Notes under the pieces: generated by a model
What the model saw: the letters and a program-made list of their open reading frames with translations, nothing else
Told to the model about the DNA's origin: nothing
The model's database searches: none
Part shown: one piece after another, positions 35,817 through 44,375 of the stretch
Position numbering within the stretch: position 1 is the first letter of the stretch
How the letters are laid out: every line of letters starts with the position of its first letter
Translations under genes and position numbers: made by a program
Source: Paraburkholderia sejongensis
GTDB taxonomy: Bacteria; Pseudomonadota; Gammaproteobacteria; Burkholderiales; Burkholderiaceae
Direction of reading: 5' to 3'
DNA: 60,683 nt
Assembly: GCF_020880815.1 (NCBI RefSeq)
Contig: NZ_JAJITD010000028.1
Coordinates: 1 to 60,683, forward strand

Positions 35817-36138
35817 TGCCGGCGTCTCGCGTTGAATCGGAAAATGCTACGGATTCCAGATTGATGCGCGCGCCAATCTTCATCGCGCCGCACCGATGTA
35901 TACGCGCATTTGAAACGGTGCGCGCTCGCGGCGCGGCATGCAGGCAGCAGTAAAGTAATCGTTAAATTTCTGTAGGGAAATCACCGATGCTTTGCAAAAA
36001 GCCACCCGCGTATCATTGATAGCGACGCTGATCACGTCCAACAGATGTTCCGCCGCTCGCTTGTCGAGCGGCTTTTCTTTTTGTGGCGGCGGTTTTTTTG
36101 CGTGCGGGTTTGTGTGCGGGGTCTATGTGTGACCGCGT
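35817..36138. other. Intergenic region with an orphan terminator, possible small RNA
   Basis: 322 bp between the DMT transporter (plus) and an MBL hydrolase (minus, convergent). AT-rich sequence at about 35951-36010 is followed by a strong plus-strand terminator at 36052-36082. That terminator is about 236 bp from the nearest plus-strand stop, which leaves room for a short independent transcript. No reading frame is supported. Confidence 0.35.
36052..36082 (+). terminator. Strong plus-strand terminator
   Basis: Stem GCCGCTCG (36052-36059) / CGAGCGGC (36065-36072) with a 5-nt loop, followed by TTTTCTTTTT. It is unusually distant from the upstream DMT gene. Confidence 0.85.
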
Positions 36139-37056
36139 TCAGCCGCGCGCGAGAATGCGCGCGCCGTCCACGTCGAGCGGGCCGGCGGGCGTCGCCAGCT
36201 CCTTGACTATCCCCTCCAGTAATGCCGGCCATTGGTCGCGCGGCTTCAGCATCGACGCGGCGGCGCGCAGCACGGCCGCGTCGTCGCACATGCGCAGCAG
36301 CGTGTCGAAACTCATCTCGCGCACTTCGAGCAGTTTGAACACGATCAGCACTTTCAGCGCGTTCTTCGCGTTGCGAGCGGGATCGGCGCGCAACCATGCG
36401 ATGCGCGACCACGCGCGTTCAAGCGCCTGTTCGAGATTGCCGAACGGCGTGCCATGGCCCGGAATCACGACGCGCACGTCGAGCGTCGCGATCGTATCGA
36501 GCACCGCCTGCTGCTCGGCGAAACCGCTTTCGCCTTCGAGCTCCGGAAAGATCACGCCGAAGCCGTTTTCCCACAGCGCGTCGGCGCTGATCAGCACGCG
36601 CTCTTCGGCGCAGTAGAGCATCAGCGAATGCGGGTCGTGGCCGGGCGCGCCAAGCACCTGCCAGTCGAGCGCGCCGAGCCGCAGCCGCGCGCCGGGCGCA
36701 ATCGTGCCGGTGAAGCCGAACCGCTCGCAGCGTTGGCCGGTCGCGCGAAAGCTCAGACGCGCGTCGTCCCAGTCGCGCACCGCGCCGGCCTCGGACGCGG
36801 GGATCAGCGTGCGGCACGGCCAGGTGGATTGCAGCAGCGCGTTGCCGCCGCAGTGGTCCGAATGCAGATGCGTGTTGACGATCAGGTCGAGCGGCCGGGC
36901 ACCCAGTGCATTGCGCACCAGCGCGACGGTTTGCGGCGCGTGCGTCGCATAGCCGGTGTCGATCAGCGCCGCGCATGCGCTGTCGATGAGCAGCACGTTG
37001 TTCGACGACAGCCAGCCGCGTTCGAACACGCGGATCGATGCCGGCAGCGCGATCAT
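36139..37056 (-). CDS. MBL-fold metallo-hydrolase
   Basis: A 305-aa metallo-beta-lactamase-fold enzyme. The metal-binding motif HLHSDHCGG (HxHxDH) is intact, with further ligands in the GAPGHDPHS and IPGHGTP segments. The substrate is unknown. The start at 37056 (MIALPASIRV) overlaps the MaoC-like stop by 4 nt (ATGA); a longer frame upstream is the shadow of the MaoC gene. It is the last gene of a minus-strand operon. Confidence 0.9.
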   Translation of the reverse strand: MIALPASIRVFERGWLSSNNVLLIDSACAALIDTGYATHAPQTVALVRNALGARPLDLIVNTHLHSDHCGGNALLQSTWPCRTLIPASEAGAVRDWDDARLSFRATGQRCERFGFTGTIAPGARLRLGALDWQVLGAPGHDPHSLMLYCAEERVLISADALWENGFGVIFPELEGESGFAEQQAVLDTIATLDVRVVIPGHGTPFGNLEQALERAWSRIAWLRADPARNAKNALKVLIVFKLLEVREMSFDTLLRMCDDAAVLRAAASMLKPRDQWPALLEGIVKELATPAGPLDVDGARILARG

Positions 37057-37526
37057 GGTGTCGCTGCCTGAGCGTCGACCGCGGCGTCCGAGCCTGGCTT
37101 CGGCATCACCAGAATCGTCGACGTGCCGGTCAGCATCAGCTCGCCGCGTTGATTGACGACCGAGCCCTCGAGCATCGTCAGATCGCCGTTCAGGCTCGGC
37201 TTCCAGTGCGCGTCGCGCACCCGCCATGTGATCGTCAGCGTGTCGTGCGCGTGCACCGCTTTTTTCAGCTTGATGTCGAATTCGAGCCCGAGGGGCTGCG
37301 CGTAGGTCGAAAAGTGCGTGGCGAGCAGCGCCATGAAATACGCGGTGGGCTGCGTGCCCGATGCGATCAGCCCGCCGAAGCGGCTTTGCGCGGCATACGC
37401 TTCGTCGTGATGCAGCGGATTGAAATCATGGACGAGCGTCGCGAATTGCCTGATCGATTCGACCGACAGATCGAGCGTCGAGCAGAAGGTCTCACCGATC
37501 GTGACGACGCGTGGCGCGGCTTTCAT
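37053..37526 (-). CDS. MaoC-family dehydratase (hotdog fold)
   Basis: A 157-aa hotdog-fold protein of the MaoC/(R)-enoyl-CoA hydratase type. The catalytic-type segment FNPLHHDEAYAAQSRFGGLIASG contains the Asp/His hydratase dyad pattern. The start at 37526 follows GGAGCCGCG and overlaps the upstream DUF1289 stop. An acyl-CoA hydratase role is likely from the family and the HMG-CoA-lyase-led operon; the exact substrate is unknown. Confidence 0.88.
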   Translation of the reverse strand: MKAAPRVVTIGETFCSTLDLSVESIRQFATLVHDFNPLHHDEAYAAQSRFGGLIASGTQPTAYFMALLATHFSTYAQPLGLEFDIKLKKAVHAHDTLTITWRVRDAHWKPSLNGDLTMLEGSVVNQRGELMLTGTSTILVMPKPGSDAAVDAQAATP

Positions 37527-37768
37527 CGCGGCTCCTTCGAGGGTTTCGCATGGGCCGCCATGAACGTGAGATGACGGGTTTCGAGCACGTCCCACACCGC
37601 GCGTTTCGCGGCGTTGTCGAAGCCGGACCAGCCGGCGATCTCGTCGATCGTGCGCAGACACCCTTCGCACCAGCCGGTCGCCGCATCCATCCTGCACACG
37701 TTGATGCACGGCGACGGCACCGAGCCGTCGTCGTTCTCTTCGCCGTTGCTGGCGTGTGTTGTCGCCAT
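37523..37768 (-). CDS. DUF1289 domain protein
   Basis: An 81-aa small protein with the DUF1289 pattern PSPCINVCRMDAATGWCEGC, four conserved cysteines that probably bind a metal or Fe-S cluster, followed by a helical IDEIAGW segment. The function is not established. It overlaps the MaoC start by 4 nt and follows the YbaK gene by 5 nt, so it is clearly part of the operon. Confidence 0.88.
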   Translation of the reverse strand: MATTHASNGEENDDGSVPSPCINVCRMDAATGWCEGCLRTIDEIAGWSGFDNAAKRAVWDVLETRHLTFMAAHAKPSKEPR

Positions 37769-37773
37769 CGCGC

Positions 37774-38295
37774 TCAGACGGGCTCGCGCAGTGCGACGTC
37801 AACGACCGGCGCGCCGGTCAGCGCGATCAGCTCCTGTGCGGTCAGATTGAACACCGCGTGCGGATGACCGGCGGCGGCCCACAGGCTATCGAGTTCGAGC
37901 AGGTCGGCGTCGATCAGCGTGACCGGTTCCGTGGCGTGACCGACCGGGCAGACTCCGCCGATCGCATAGCCGGTCTTTTCGCGCACGAACTTCGCGTCCG
38001 CGCGGCCGATCTCGCCGACCTGCGCGGCAACCTTCTTTTCATCGACGCGATTCGCGCCGCTCGCGATCACCAGCACCGGCGCGTCGTCGTCGCGCCGGCG
38101 AAACAGGATCGACTTGGCGATCTGCGCGACCGAACAGCCAAGTCCGGCAGCCGCTTCGGCGGAGGTCTTGCCGGTTTCCGGCAGCATCACGATGCGGCCC
38201 GCGTGACCGCGTTCGCGCAGCAGCAGCGCGACGCGGCGCGCCGTGTCGGGCAGCGCGGCGAGATCGTCGGATTCGAAGGACGCGAGTTCGTTCAT
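37774..38295 (-). CDS. YbaK/ProX-type aminoacyl-tRNA deacylase
   Basis: A 173-aa protein of the YbaK/EbsC superfamily that removes wrong amino acids from tRNA in trans (for example Cys-tRNAPro). The core AQIAKSILFRRRDDDAPVLV with the essential Lys, and the YAIGGVCPVGHA motif, are present. Whether it prefers Cys, Ala or another amino acid cannot be told. It lies between HMG-CoA lyase and the DUF1289 gene in one operon. Confidence 0.9.
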   Translation of the reverse strand: MNELASFESDDLAALPDTARRVALLLRERGHAGRIVMLPETGKTSAEAAAGLGCSVAQIAKSILFRRRDDDAPVLVIASGANRVDEKKVAAQVGEIGRADAKFVREKTGYAIGGVCPVGHATEPVTLIDADLLELDSLWAAAGHPHAVFNLTAQELIALTGAPVVDVALREPV

Positions 38296-38339
38296 CGTTG
38301 GAGATCCTGATTGAAAAGTGAGGTGATGTCAGTTGCCGC

Positions 38340-39266
38340 TCAGACGCAGCTGTTCGCTTCGCTGCGCGCCTTCGCGAGCAGCGCCTTGCCGGCACGCGAG
38401 ACGGTGGGCCGGCCGATTGCGGTCGAAATGAAGTCGCCGATCTGCACCACTTGCGCGAGGTCGATACCGGTCTCGATGCCCAAGCCGTGCATCAGATACA
38501 GCACGTCTTCGGTCGCGACGTTGCCGGTCGCGCCCTTCGCATACGGACAGCCGCCGAGCCCGGCGACCGACGCGTGGTAAATCTCGATGCCTTCGAGCAG
38601 CGCCGCATAGATGTTCGCGAGCGCCTGGCCATAGGTGTCGTGGAAGTGGCCGGACAGCCGTTCGCGCGGGAACACCCTGGTGACCGCTTCGAACACTTCG
38701 CGGGTGCGCTGCGCGGTGCCGACGCCGATCGTATCGGCGATATCGATCTCGTCGCAGCCGAGCGCCGCGAAGCGTTCGACGACGTCGACCACCGACGCGA
38801 CCGGCACCTCGCCCTGATACGGGCAGCCGAGCGCGCACGACACGCTGCCGCGAATGCGCAGACCGTGCTCCTTCGCGGCGGCCGCGACCGGCGCGAAGCG
38901 CTCGATGCTCTCGGCGATGCTGCAATTAATGTTCTTCTGCGAGAACGCCTCGCTGGCCGCGCCGAAGATCACGATCTCGTCCGCGCGCGCGGCGAGCGCG
39001 CCTTCGAAGCCGCGCAGGTTCGGCGTCAGCACCGAATAGATCGTGCCGTCGCGACGCGCGATGCCGCCCATCACGTCGGCGCCGTCGGCCATCTGCGGCA
39101 CCCACTTCGGCGACACGAACGACGCGGCTTCGACATTGCGAAAACCCGCCGCGGACAGCCGGTCGATCAGTTCGATCTTGGTCGCGGTCGGGACGAATTC
39201 CTTTTCGTTCTGCAGTCCGTCGCGCGGACCGACTTCAACGATTTTCACCTGCTTCGGTAAGGCCAT
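38340..39266 (-). CDS. mvaB: Hydroxymethylglutaryl-CoA lyase
   Basis: A 308-aa TIM-barrel lyase that cleaves HMG-CoA to acetoacetate and acetyl-CoA, the last step of leucine degradation. EVGPRDGLQNE at 11-21 carries the metal and catalytic residues. GHFHDTYGQ holds H207/H209, and the active-site loop GGCPYAKGATGN contains C240. It is the first gene of a five-gene operon running into YbaK, DUF1289, MaoC and MBL genes. The start follows GGAGACAGATC. Confidence 0.95.
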   Translation of the reverse strand: MALPKQVKIVEVGPRDGLQNEKEFVPTATKIELIDRLSAAGFRNVEAASFVSPKWVPQMADGADVMGGIARRDGTIYSVLTPNLRGFEGALAARADEIVIFGAASEAFSQKNINCSIAESIERFAPVAAAAKEHGLRIRGSVSCALGCPYQGEVPVASVVDVVERFAALGCDEIDIADTIGVGTAQRTREVFEAVTRVFPRERLSGHFHDTYGQALANIYAALLEGIEIYHASVAGLGGCPYAKGATGNVATEDVLYLMHGLGIETGIDLAQVVQIGDFISTAIGRPTVSRAGKALLAKARSEANSCV

Positions 39267-39336
39267 GATCTGTCTCCGGTCTCTAGCGATTCTGTTGCGG
39301 TTTCAGCGAATCCGTTTGCGGTCCGAACGTTGCGCG

Positions 39337-40278
39337 TCAATAGCCGCGCTCGAGCTGGACGACGCCGCTCACCGGCTCGCCGCGCATGAGCGCATCGATC
39401 TTGCGCGCGATCTGCGCGACGCTTTCCTCGCGCAACGTCAGCGCCGACACATGCGGGGTGATCGTGATGCGCGGCTCGCGCCAGAACGGGTGGTCGGCGG
39501 GCAGCGGTTCTTCATGGAATACGTCGAGCGTCGCGGCGCTGAGCTGGCCGCTCGCGAGCGCGTCGAGCAGATCCGCTTCGACCAGATGCGCGCCGCGCGC
39601 GACGTTGATCAGATAAGCGCCGCGCGCGAGCTTCGCGAAGCTTCGCGCGTTCAGTACGCCCTCGGTGTCGGGCGTGCGCGGCAGCAGATTGACCAGCACG
39701 CTCGCGCCGTCGAGAAACGCGTCGAATTGCGCTTCGCCCGCGAACGTCGTGATGCCGTCGATCTGCTTCGCGCTACGGCTATAACCGCGCACGGGCAGAC
39801 CGAATGACGCGAGCGTTTGCGCGACCCGGATGCCGAGCACGCCGAGCCCGAGCACGCCGACGGTGAAGCGCTCGCGCGGATGCGGTTTCAGTACCTGCCA
39901 GCGACGTTCGCTTTGCTGTGCCTGGTATTCGTCGAAGCGGCGCAGATAACGCAGCACCGCGTACGTCACGTACTCGGCCATCTGCGCGCCCATGCCGGTG
40001 TCTTCGAGGCGAATCAGCGGCACGTTGCGCGGCAGTGTGCCGGGCCGTTCGCGTTCGAGCGCGAGCATCGCATCGACGCCGGCGCCGAGATTGAAGATCG
40101 CGCGCAGCGAGTCGCGGCCGGCCAGCATTTCGGCCGGCGGCCGCCAGACGATCGCGAAGTCGGCCGGCGCGTGGTCGCCCGGTTGCCATTCGCGCAGTTC
40201 GGCGGCCGGCAGCGCGCGGGCGAGATCGTGCAGCCACGCGGCGGCGTCGGTACTGGACTGGTAGAAGAGGACTTTCAT
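39337..40278 (-). CDS. Glyoxylate/hydroxypyruvate reductase A-type dehydrogenase
   Basis: A 313-aa D-2-hydroxyacid dehydrogenase of the GhrA type. The Rossmann motif GVLGLGVLGIRVA, the catalytic Arg in NVARGAHLVE and the His in ITPHVSA are all intact. The start at 40278 (MKVLFYQSS) matches the family. It probably reduces glyoxylate or hydroxypyruvate with NADPH. It lies 70 bp upstream of mvaB on the same strand and may be cotranscribed. Confidence 0.92.
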   Translation of the reverse strand: MKVLFYQSSTDAAAWLHDLARALPAAELREWQPGDHAPADFAIVWRPPAEMLAGRDSLRAIFNLGAGVDAMLALERERPGTLPRNVPLIRLEDTGMGAQMAEYVTYAVLRYLRRFDEYQAQQSERRWQVLKPHPRERFTVGVLGLGVLGIRVAQTLASFGLPVRGYSRSAKQIDGITTFAGEAQFDAFLDGASVLVNLLPRTPDTEGVLNARSFAKLARGAYLINVARGAHLVEADLLDALASGQLSAATLDVFHEEPLPADHPFWREPRITITPHVSALTLREESVAQIARKIDALMRGEPVSGVVQLERGY

Positions 40279-40622
40279 CGGCTCGGGCTTGCGCAAGCGC
40301 TGAGGTTCGCGGCAGCGGGGCGGAGCCGGCTCGCGCCGGCGCAACGTGGCCGCGCCGCGGGCGGCGCGTGGCGTGCGTGGCTCGGGTGACGCGGCTGGGA
40401 CAGCGCGTGCGGCATCGGGGTCTCCTCCCGCTATGGATAGGCGTCATTCTACTTTTTCGACGCCGATCGCGCGCACTTGCGCACGGACGTGCGTTTCGTC
40501 GCTCGCGCGCTGCGCCGCGTGAGGTGCCCGTATCGCCGATAACCAAAGCACAAAAACTTGGTTCGTGCGCGCGCGGTCGCGCGTGACAATGACTGCCCGG
40601 ATTCTCGCAGCGAGGCACCGCT

Positions 40623-41225
40623 ATGCTTTCATGCACCCGATCGACGTGGCCGCCGCGGCTCGTCACCGTTCCCGGCCTGCACGGCAGCGAAGGCGCGCAT
40701 TGGCAAAGCTGGCTCGAGCGGCAGTTCGCGCGCTCGCTGCGGGTCGAGCAGGCCAACTGGGATGCACCCGATATCGCCGGCTGGGCGAACTCGCTGCGCG
40801 AGTTGCTCGCGCGCGAACGCGGCCCATTTGTGCTGGCCGCGCATAGCTTCGGCTGCCTCGCGACCGCGCACGCGCTGCAACAGAGTTCGCTCGTGAGCGA
40901 CGTGGTCGGGGTGTTGTTCGTCGCGCCCGCGAGTCCGCGCAAGTTCGCGTTCGCCGGGCCGTTCGACGCGCGCCGGCTCGGCGTGCCGTCGATCCTGATC
41001 GGCAGCGAAACCGATCCGTGGATGTCGCTCGCCGACGCCCGCGATCTCGCGCACCGGTTCGGCAGCGCGTTCGTGAATCTCGGCGACGCGGGGCATATCA
41101 ACACCGCGGCCGGCTTCGGGCCGTGGCCGCGCGCGAAGTATTTCATCGACACGCTGGTGCACTGCGCGGCGCCGCTGCGGTTTCGCGAAGAGGAGTTCGA
41201 GGTCGCGCAGCACGTGCTGATGTGA
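40623..41225 (+). CDS. RBBP9/YdeN-type alpha/beta hydrolase
   Basis: A 200-aa serine hydrolase of the RBBP9/YdeN family. Segments are VTVPGLHGSEGAHWQSWLER near the N-terminus, the nucleophile AHSFGCLA, an Asp in GSETDPWM, and the catalytic His in GDAGHINTAAGFGPWP. The substrate is unknown. It is divergent from the hydroxyacid dehydrogenase. The ATG has only a weak GAGGCACC upstream. Confidence 0.9.
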   Translation: MLSCTRSTWPPRLVTVPGLHGSEGAHWQSWLERQFARSLRVEQANWDAPDIAGWANSLRELLARERGPFVLAAHSFGCLATAHALQQSSLVSDVVGVLFVAPASPRKFAFAGPFDARRLGVPSILIGSETDPWMSLADARDLAHRFGSAFVNLGDAGHINTAAGFGPWPRAKYFIDTLVHCAAPLRFREEEFEVAQHVLM

Positions 41226-41332
41226 ACGCCGCGTCGATCTGAGCGCAGCGCGATTGGTAAGCAATCCGTTAGAATCCCGCTTCACGCCGCAGGTGCGGCC
41301 ACAGGTTTTCTTTACCGACAGGCGGGGACAGG

Positions 41333-42358
41333 ATGAAGGGCAACACGGGGACAATGCGCTGGCTCGCAGCCGGCATCACGGCACTCACGCTCGCGAGCGG
41401 CGGCATGTCGAGCGCATACGCGGAAACGGCGCTGCTGAACGTGTCGTACGACGTGACGCGCGAGCTGTACAAGGACATCAACGCGGGTTTCATCGCGGCG
41501 TACAAGCAGAAGAGCGGCGAGACCATCGCGGTGCGCCAGTCGCACGGCGCGTCGAGCGCGCAAGCGCTGTCGGTGCTGCAAGGTCTGCAGGCGGACGTCG
41601 TGACGATGAACCAGCCGAACGACATCGATCTGCTCGCGGAGAAGGGCCATCTCGTTCCGGCGAACTGGCGTGCGCGCCTGCCGGACGACAGCGCGCCGTA
41701 CACGACCACGATGGTGTTCCTCGTGCGCAAGGGCAACCCGAAGCACATCAAGGACTGGGACGATCTCGCGAAGCCGGGCATCCAGGCGGTGATCGCAAAT
41801 CCGAAGACCTCGGGCAACGGCCGCTATTCGTACCTTGCCGCATGGGGTTTTCGCAAGCAGCACGGCGGCACCGATGCGCAGGCGCAGGACTTCGTGAAGG
41901 CGATCTTCCGCAACGTGCCGGTGCTCGATACCGGCGGCCGCGGCGCGACGACCACCTTCACGCAGCGCGGTATCGGCGACGTGCTGGTCACGTTCGAGAA
42001 CGAAGTGTCGCTGATCGACACGGGCGTCGGCGCCGGCAGCTACGAAGCGGTGTATCCGTCGGTGAGCCTGCTGGCGGCGCCGCCGGTGTCGATCGTCGAT
42101 AAGGTGGTCGACAAGCGCGGCACCCGCAAGGCGGCGCAGGCGTATCTCGACTATCTGTGGACGCCGGCCGCGCAGGAAATCATCGCGCAGCATCATCTGC
42201 GGCCGCGTAACAAGGACGTGTTCGCGAAGCACGCTGCCGAGTTCAAGCCGCTCAAGACCTTCACGGTCGAAGAGATGTTCGGCAGTTGGCAGAAAGCGCA
42301 GGATACGCATTTCTCCGACGGCGGTACGTTCGATCAGATCATCGTCGATCGCAAGTAA
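41333..42358 (+). CDS. sbp: Periplasmic sulfate-binding protein
   Basis: A 341-aa solute-binding protein of the CysP/Sbp class for an ABC sulfate/thiosulfate importer. The signal peptide (residues 1-30) ends MSSAYA. LLNVSYDVTRELYKDIN at the mature N-terminus and QSHGASSAQALSVLQGLQAD are diagnostic. The permease and ATPase genes (cysTWA) are not adjacent, so it must work with components encoded elsewhere. The start follows GGACAGG. A perfect bidirectional terminator separates it from bioB. Confidence 0.94.
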   Translation: MKGNTGTMRWLAAGITALTLASGGMSSAYAETALLNVSYDVTRELYKDINAGFIAAYKQKSGETIAVRQSHGASSAQALSVLQGLQADVVTMNQPNDIDLLAEKGHLVPANWRARLPDDSAPYTTTMVFLVRKGNPKHIKDWDDLAKPGIQAVIANPKTSGNGRYSYLAAWGFRKQHGGTDAQAQDFVKAIFRNVPVLDTGGRGATTTFTQRGIGDVLVTFENEVSLIDTGVGAGSYEAVYPSVSLLAAPPVSIVDKVVDKRGTRKAAQAYLDYLWTPAAQEIIAQHHLRPRNKDVFAKHAAEFKPLKTFTVEEMFGSWQKAQDTHFSDGGTFDQIIVDRK

Positions 42359-42381
42359 GGCCGGGAAGTTTGCTGCGAAAT

Positions 42382-42418
42382 AAAAGGGCTGCCCCGCTGT
42401 GCGCGGGGCAGCCCTTTT
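42382..42418. terminator. Bidirectional terminator between sbp and bioB
   Basis: Perfect 16-bp inverted repeat AAAAGGGCTGCCCCGC (42382-42397) / GCGGGGCAGCCCTTTT (42403-42418) with a 5-nt loop. It serves two convergent transcripts. Confidence 0.95.
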
Positions 42419-42458
42419 TACATGCGCGCGTTTTTGCGGCGCGCGCTAGCGACGATGC

Positions 42459-43574
42459 CTAGTTCGTCGAAGCGTGAGCGTGCTCGGCATCACCGTGCGA
42501 GCAGCCGCGCTCGCAACCGCTTTGCTCGGCCGGCATCTGCTGCGCGGCCTCGGCGCGAATGCCCAGACGTTCGAGCAGCTTGCGGTCCGCTTCGGCCTGC
42601 GGGTTGCTGGTGGTCAGCAACTGGTCGCCGTAGAAAATCGAGTTCGCGCCGGCGAGGAAGCACATCGCCTGCAGCGCTTCGTCCATCTGCTCGCGGCCGG
42701 CCGACAGCCGCACCATTGCGCGCGGCATCGTGATACGCGCAATCGCGATCGTGCGCACGAATTCGAACGGGTCGATCGCCTCGGTGCCGGTGAGCGGCGT
42801 GCCTTGCACCTGCACGAGGTTGTTGATCGGCACCGATTCCGGATACGGCTCCATGTTCGCGAGCTGCGCGATCAGCCCCGCGCGCTCGCGGCGCGACTCG
42901 CCCATTCCGACGATGCCGCCGCAGCACACGTTGATGCCCGCGTCGCGCACGCGTTCCAGCGTGTCCAGACGGTCCTGATAGGTACGCGTCGAAATGATCT
43001 GGCCGTAGAACTCCGGCGACGTATCGAGGTTGTGGTTGTAGTAGTCGAGGCCCGCGTCGCGCAGCGCCTGCGCCTGGTGCGTCTCCAGCATGCCGAGCGT
43101 CACGCAGGTTTCGAGGCCCATCGCCTTCACGCCGCGGATCATGTCCTTGATCGGTTCGAGGTGGCGGTCTTTCGGATTGCGCCACGCGGCGCCCATGCAG
43201 AAGCGGGTCGCGCCGTTCTGTTTGGCGACCTGCGCGGCGGCCAGCACGTCGTCGACGGCCATCAGCTTGTCGGCTTCGAGGCCGGTGTCGTGATGGACCG
43301 ATTGCGGACAGTACGCGCAATCCTCTTCGCAGCCACCGGTCTTGATCGACAGCAGCGTCGACAACTGCACCGCGTTCGCGTCGAAATGCTCGCGATGCGT
43401 TTGCTGCGCGCGGAACAGCAGGTCGTTGAACGGCAGTTCGTACAGCGCGACGATGTCGGCGACGCGCCAGCGCGCGAGCGATTTTGCATCGGCGGTGGTC
43501 GCGTTCGTGTTCGTGTGCGGGTTGATGGCGGCGGCCGTGTCGGCCGCGCTCGGGGTGATGTTCAGTTGGGTCAT
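42459..43574 (-). CDS. bioB: Biotin synthase
   Basis: A 371-aa radical-SAM enzyme that inserts sulfur into dethiobiotin. The SAM cluster motif is CEEDCAYC with C82, C86 and C89. Further family motifs, YYNHNLDTSPEFY and the GGIVGMGES loop, are intact. The C-terminal His/Cys-rich tail (about 350-371) is a common Burkholderia extension. It is the last gene of the bioA-F-D-B operon, separated from bioD by 60 bp. Confidence 0.97.
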   Translation of the reverse strand: MTQLNITPSAADTAAAINPHTNTNATTADAKSLARWRVADIVALYELPFNDLLFRAQQTHREHFDANAVQLSTLLSIKTGGCEEDCAYCPQSVHHDTGLEADKLMAVDDVLAAAQVAKQNGATRFCMGAAWRNPKDRHLEPIKDMIRGVKAMGLETCVTLGMLETHQAQALRDAGLDYYNHNLDTSPEFYGQIISTRTYQDRLDTLERVRDAGINVCCGGIVGMGESRRERAGLIAQLANMEPYPESVPINNLVQVQGTPLTGTEAIDPFEFVRTIAIARITMPRAMVRLSAGREQMDEALQAMCFLAGANSIFYGDQLLTTSNPQAEADRKLLERLGIRAEAAQQMPAEQSGCERGCSHGDAEHAHASTN

Positions 43575-43634
43575 GAGTTCGATCCTCGTGTACGGATACG
43601 GATGAATAAGGTTCGGCGCAGCAATCCGGCGGTG

Positions 43635-44375
43635 TTATGCGTCGTGCGCTTCGCGCAGCGTCCGCAGCAGCCGTTGAATGTCGAGCTGTTCGGCGGCCTG
43701 CTCCGGCGAGCGCGGATTCAGATGCGGGACGATGCCGAGCAGCGGCGCGTCGTACGCTTGCGCCAGATGCGCGCGAATCGACGCGATGTTTTCGTCGGGA
43801 AAAGTCATTTCAGGGTCGATCCGGTTCGCAACCCAGCCCGCGAGCCTGAGCCCGCGCGCGGCGATCGCTTCGGCGGTCAGCAGCGCGTGGCTGATGCAGC
43901 CGAGCCGCATGCCGACCACCAGCACGACCGGCAGCTTCAGCGCGACCGCGAGATCGGCGGTGTCCTCGGTCGCGGTCAACGGCACCCGGAAGCCGCCGAC
44001 GCCTTCGACCACCACCACGTCCGCAAGCTGTACCGCTTGCCGGTGGCATTCGACGATGTGCGCGAGATCGAAGCGCACGTTCTGCAGCGCGGCCGCGATA
44101 TGCGGCGCGGCCGGTTCCTTCAGCAGATACGGGGTGCGCATTGCGGGCGGCAGCAGCACGCTCGATGCGGCGTCGAGCTGATCCGCGTCTTCGTTGTGCA
44201 GCACGCCGTCGAGTTCGAACGCGCCGGCCGCGACCGGCTTCATCGCGGCCGCCTGCAAGCCCGCGCGCACGAAGCCGCGCAGCAGCGCGGACGACACGAA
44301 GGTCTTGCCGATCTCGGTGTCGGTGCCGGTGACGAACAGTGACAGCGCGCCGTTGGCGTGATTCGCGTGGCTCAT
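43635..44375 (-). CDS. bioD: Dethiobiotin synthetase
   Basis: A 246-aa ATP-dependent carboxylase that closes the ureido ring of 7,8-diaminopelargonate. The P-loop GTDTEIGKT is at residues 17-25. Other conserved stretches are AAMKPVAAGA and VVEGVGGFRVPL. The start at 44375 overlaps the bioF stop by 4 nt. Longer open sequence upstream is the bioF shadow. Confidence 0.95.
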   Translation of the reverse strand: MSHANHANGALSLFVTGTDTEIGKTFVSSALLRGFVRAGLQAAAMKPVAAGAFELDGVLHNEDADQLDAASSVLLPPAMRTPYLLKEPAAPHIAAALQNVRFDLAHIVECHRQAVQLADVVVVEGVGGFRVPLTATEDTADLAVALKLPVVLVVGMRLGCISHALLTAEAIAARGLRLAGWVANRIDPEMTFPDENIASIRAHLAQAYDAPLLGIVPHLNPRSPEQAAEQLDIQRLLRTLREAHDA

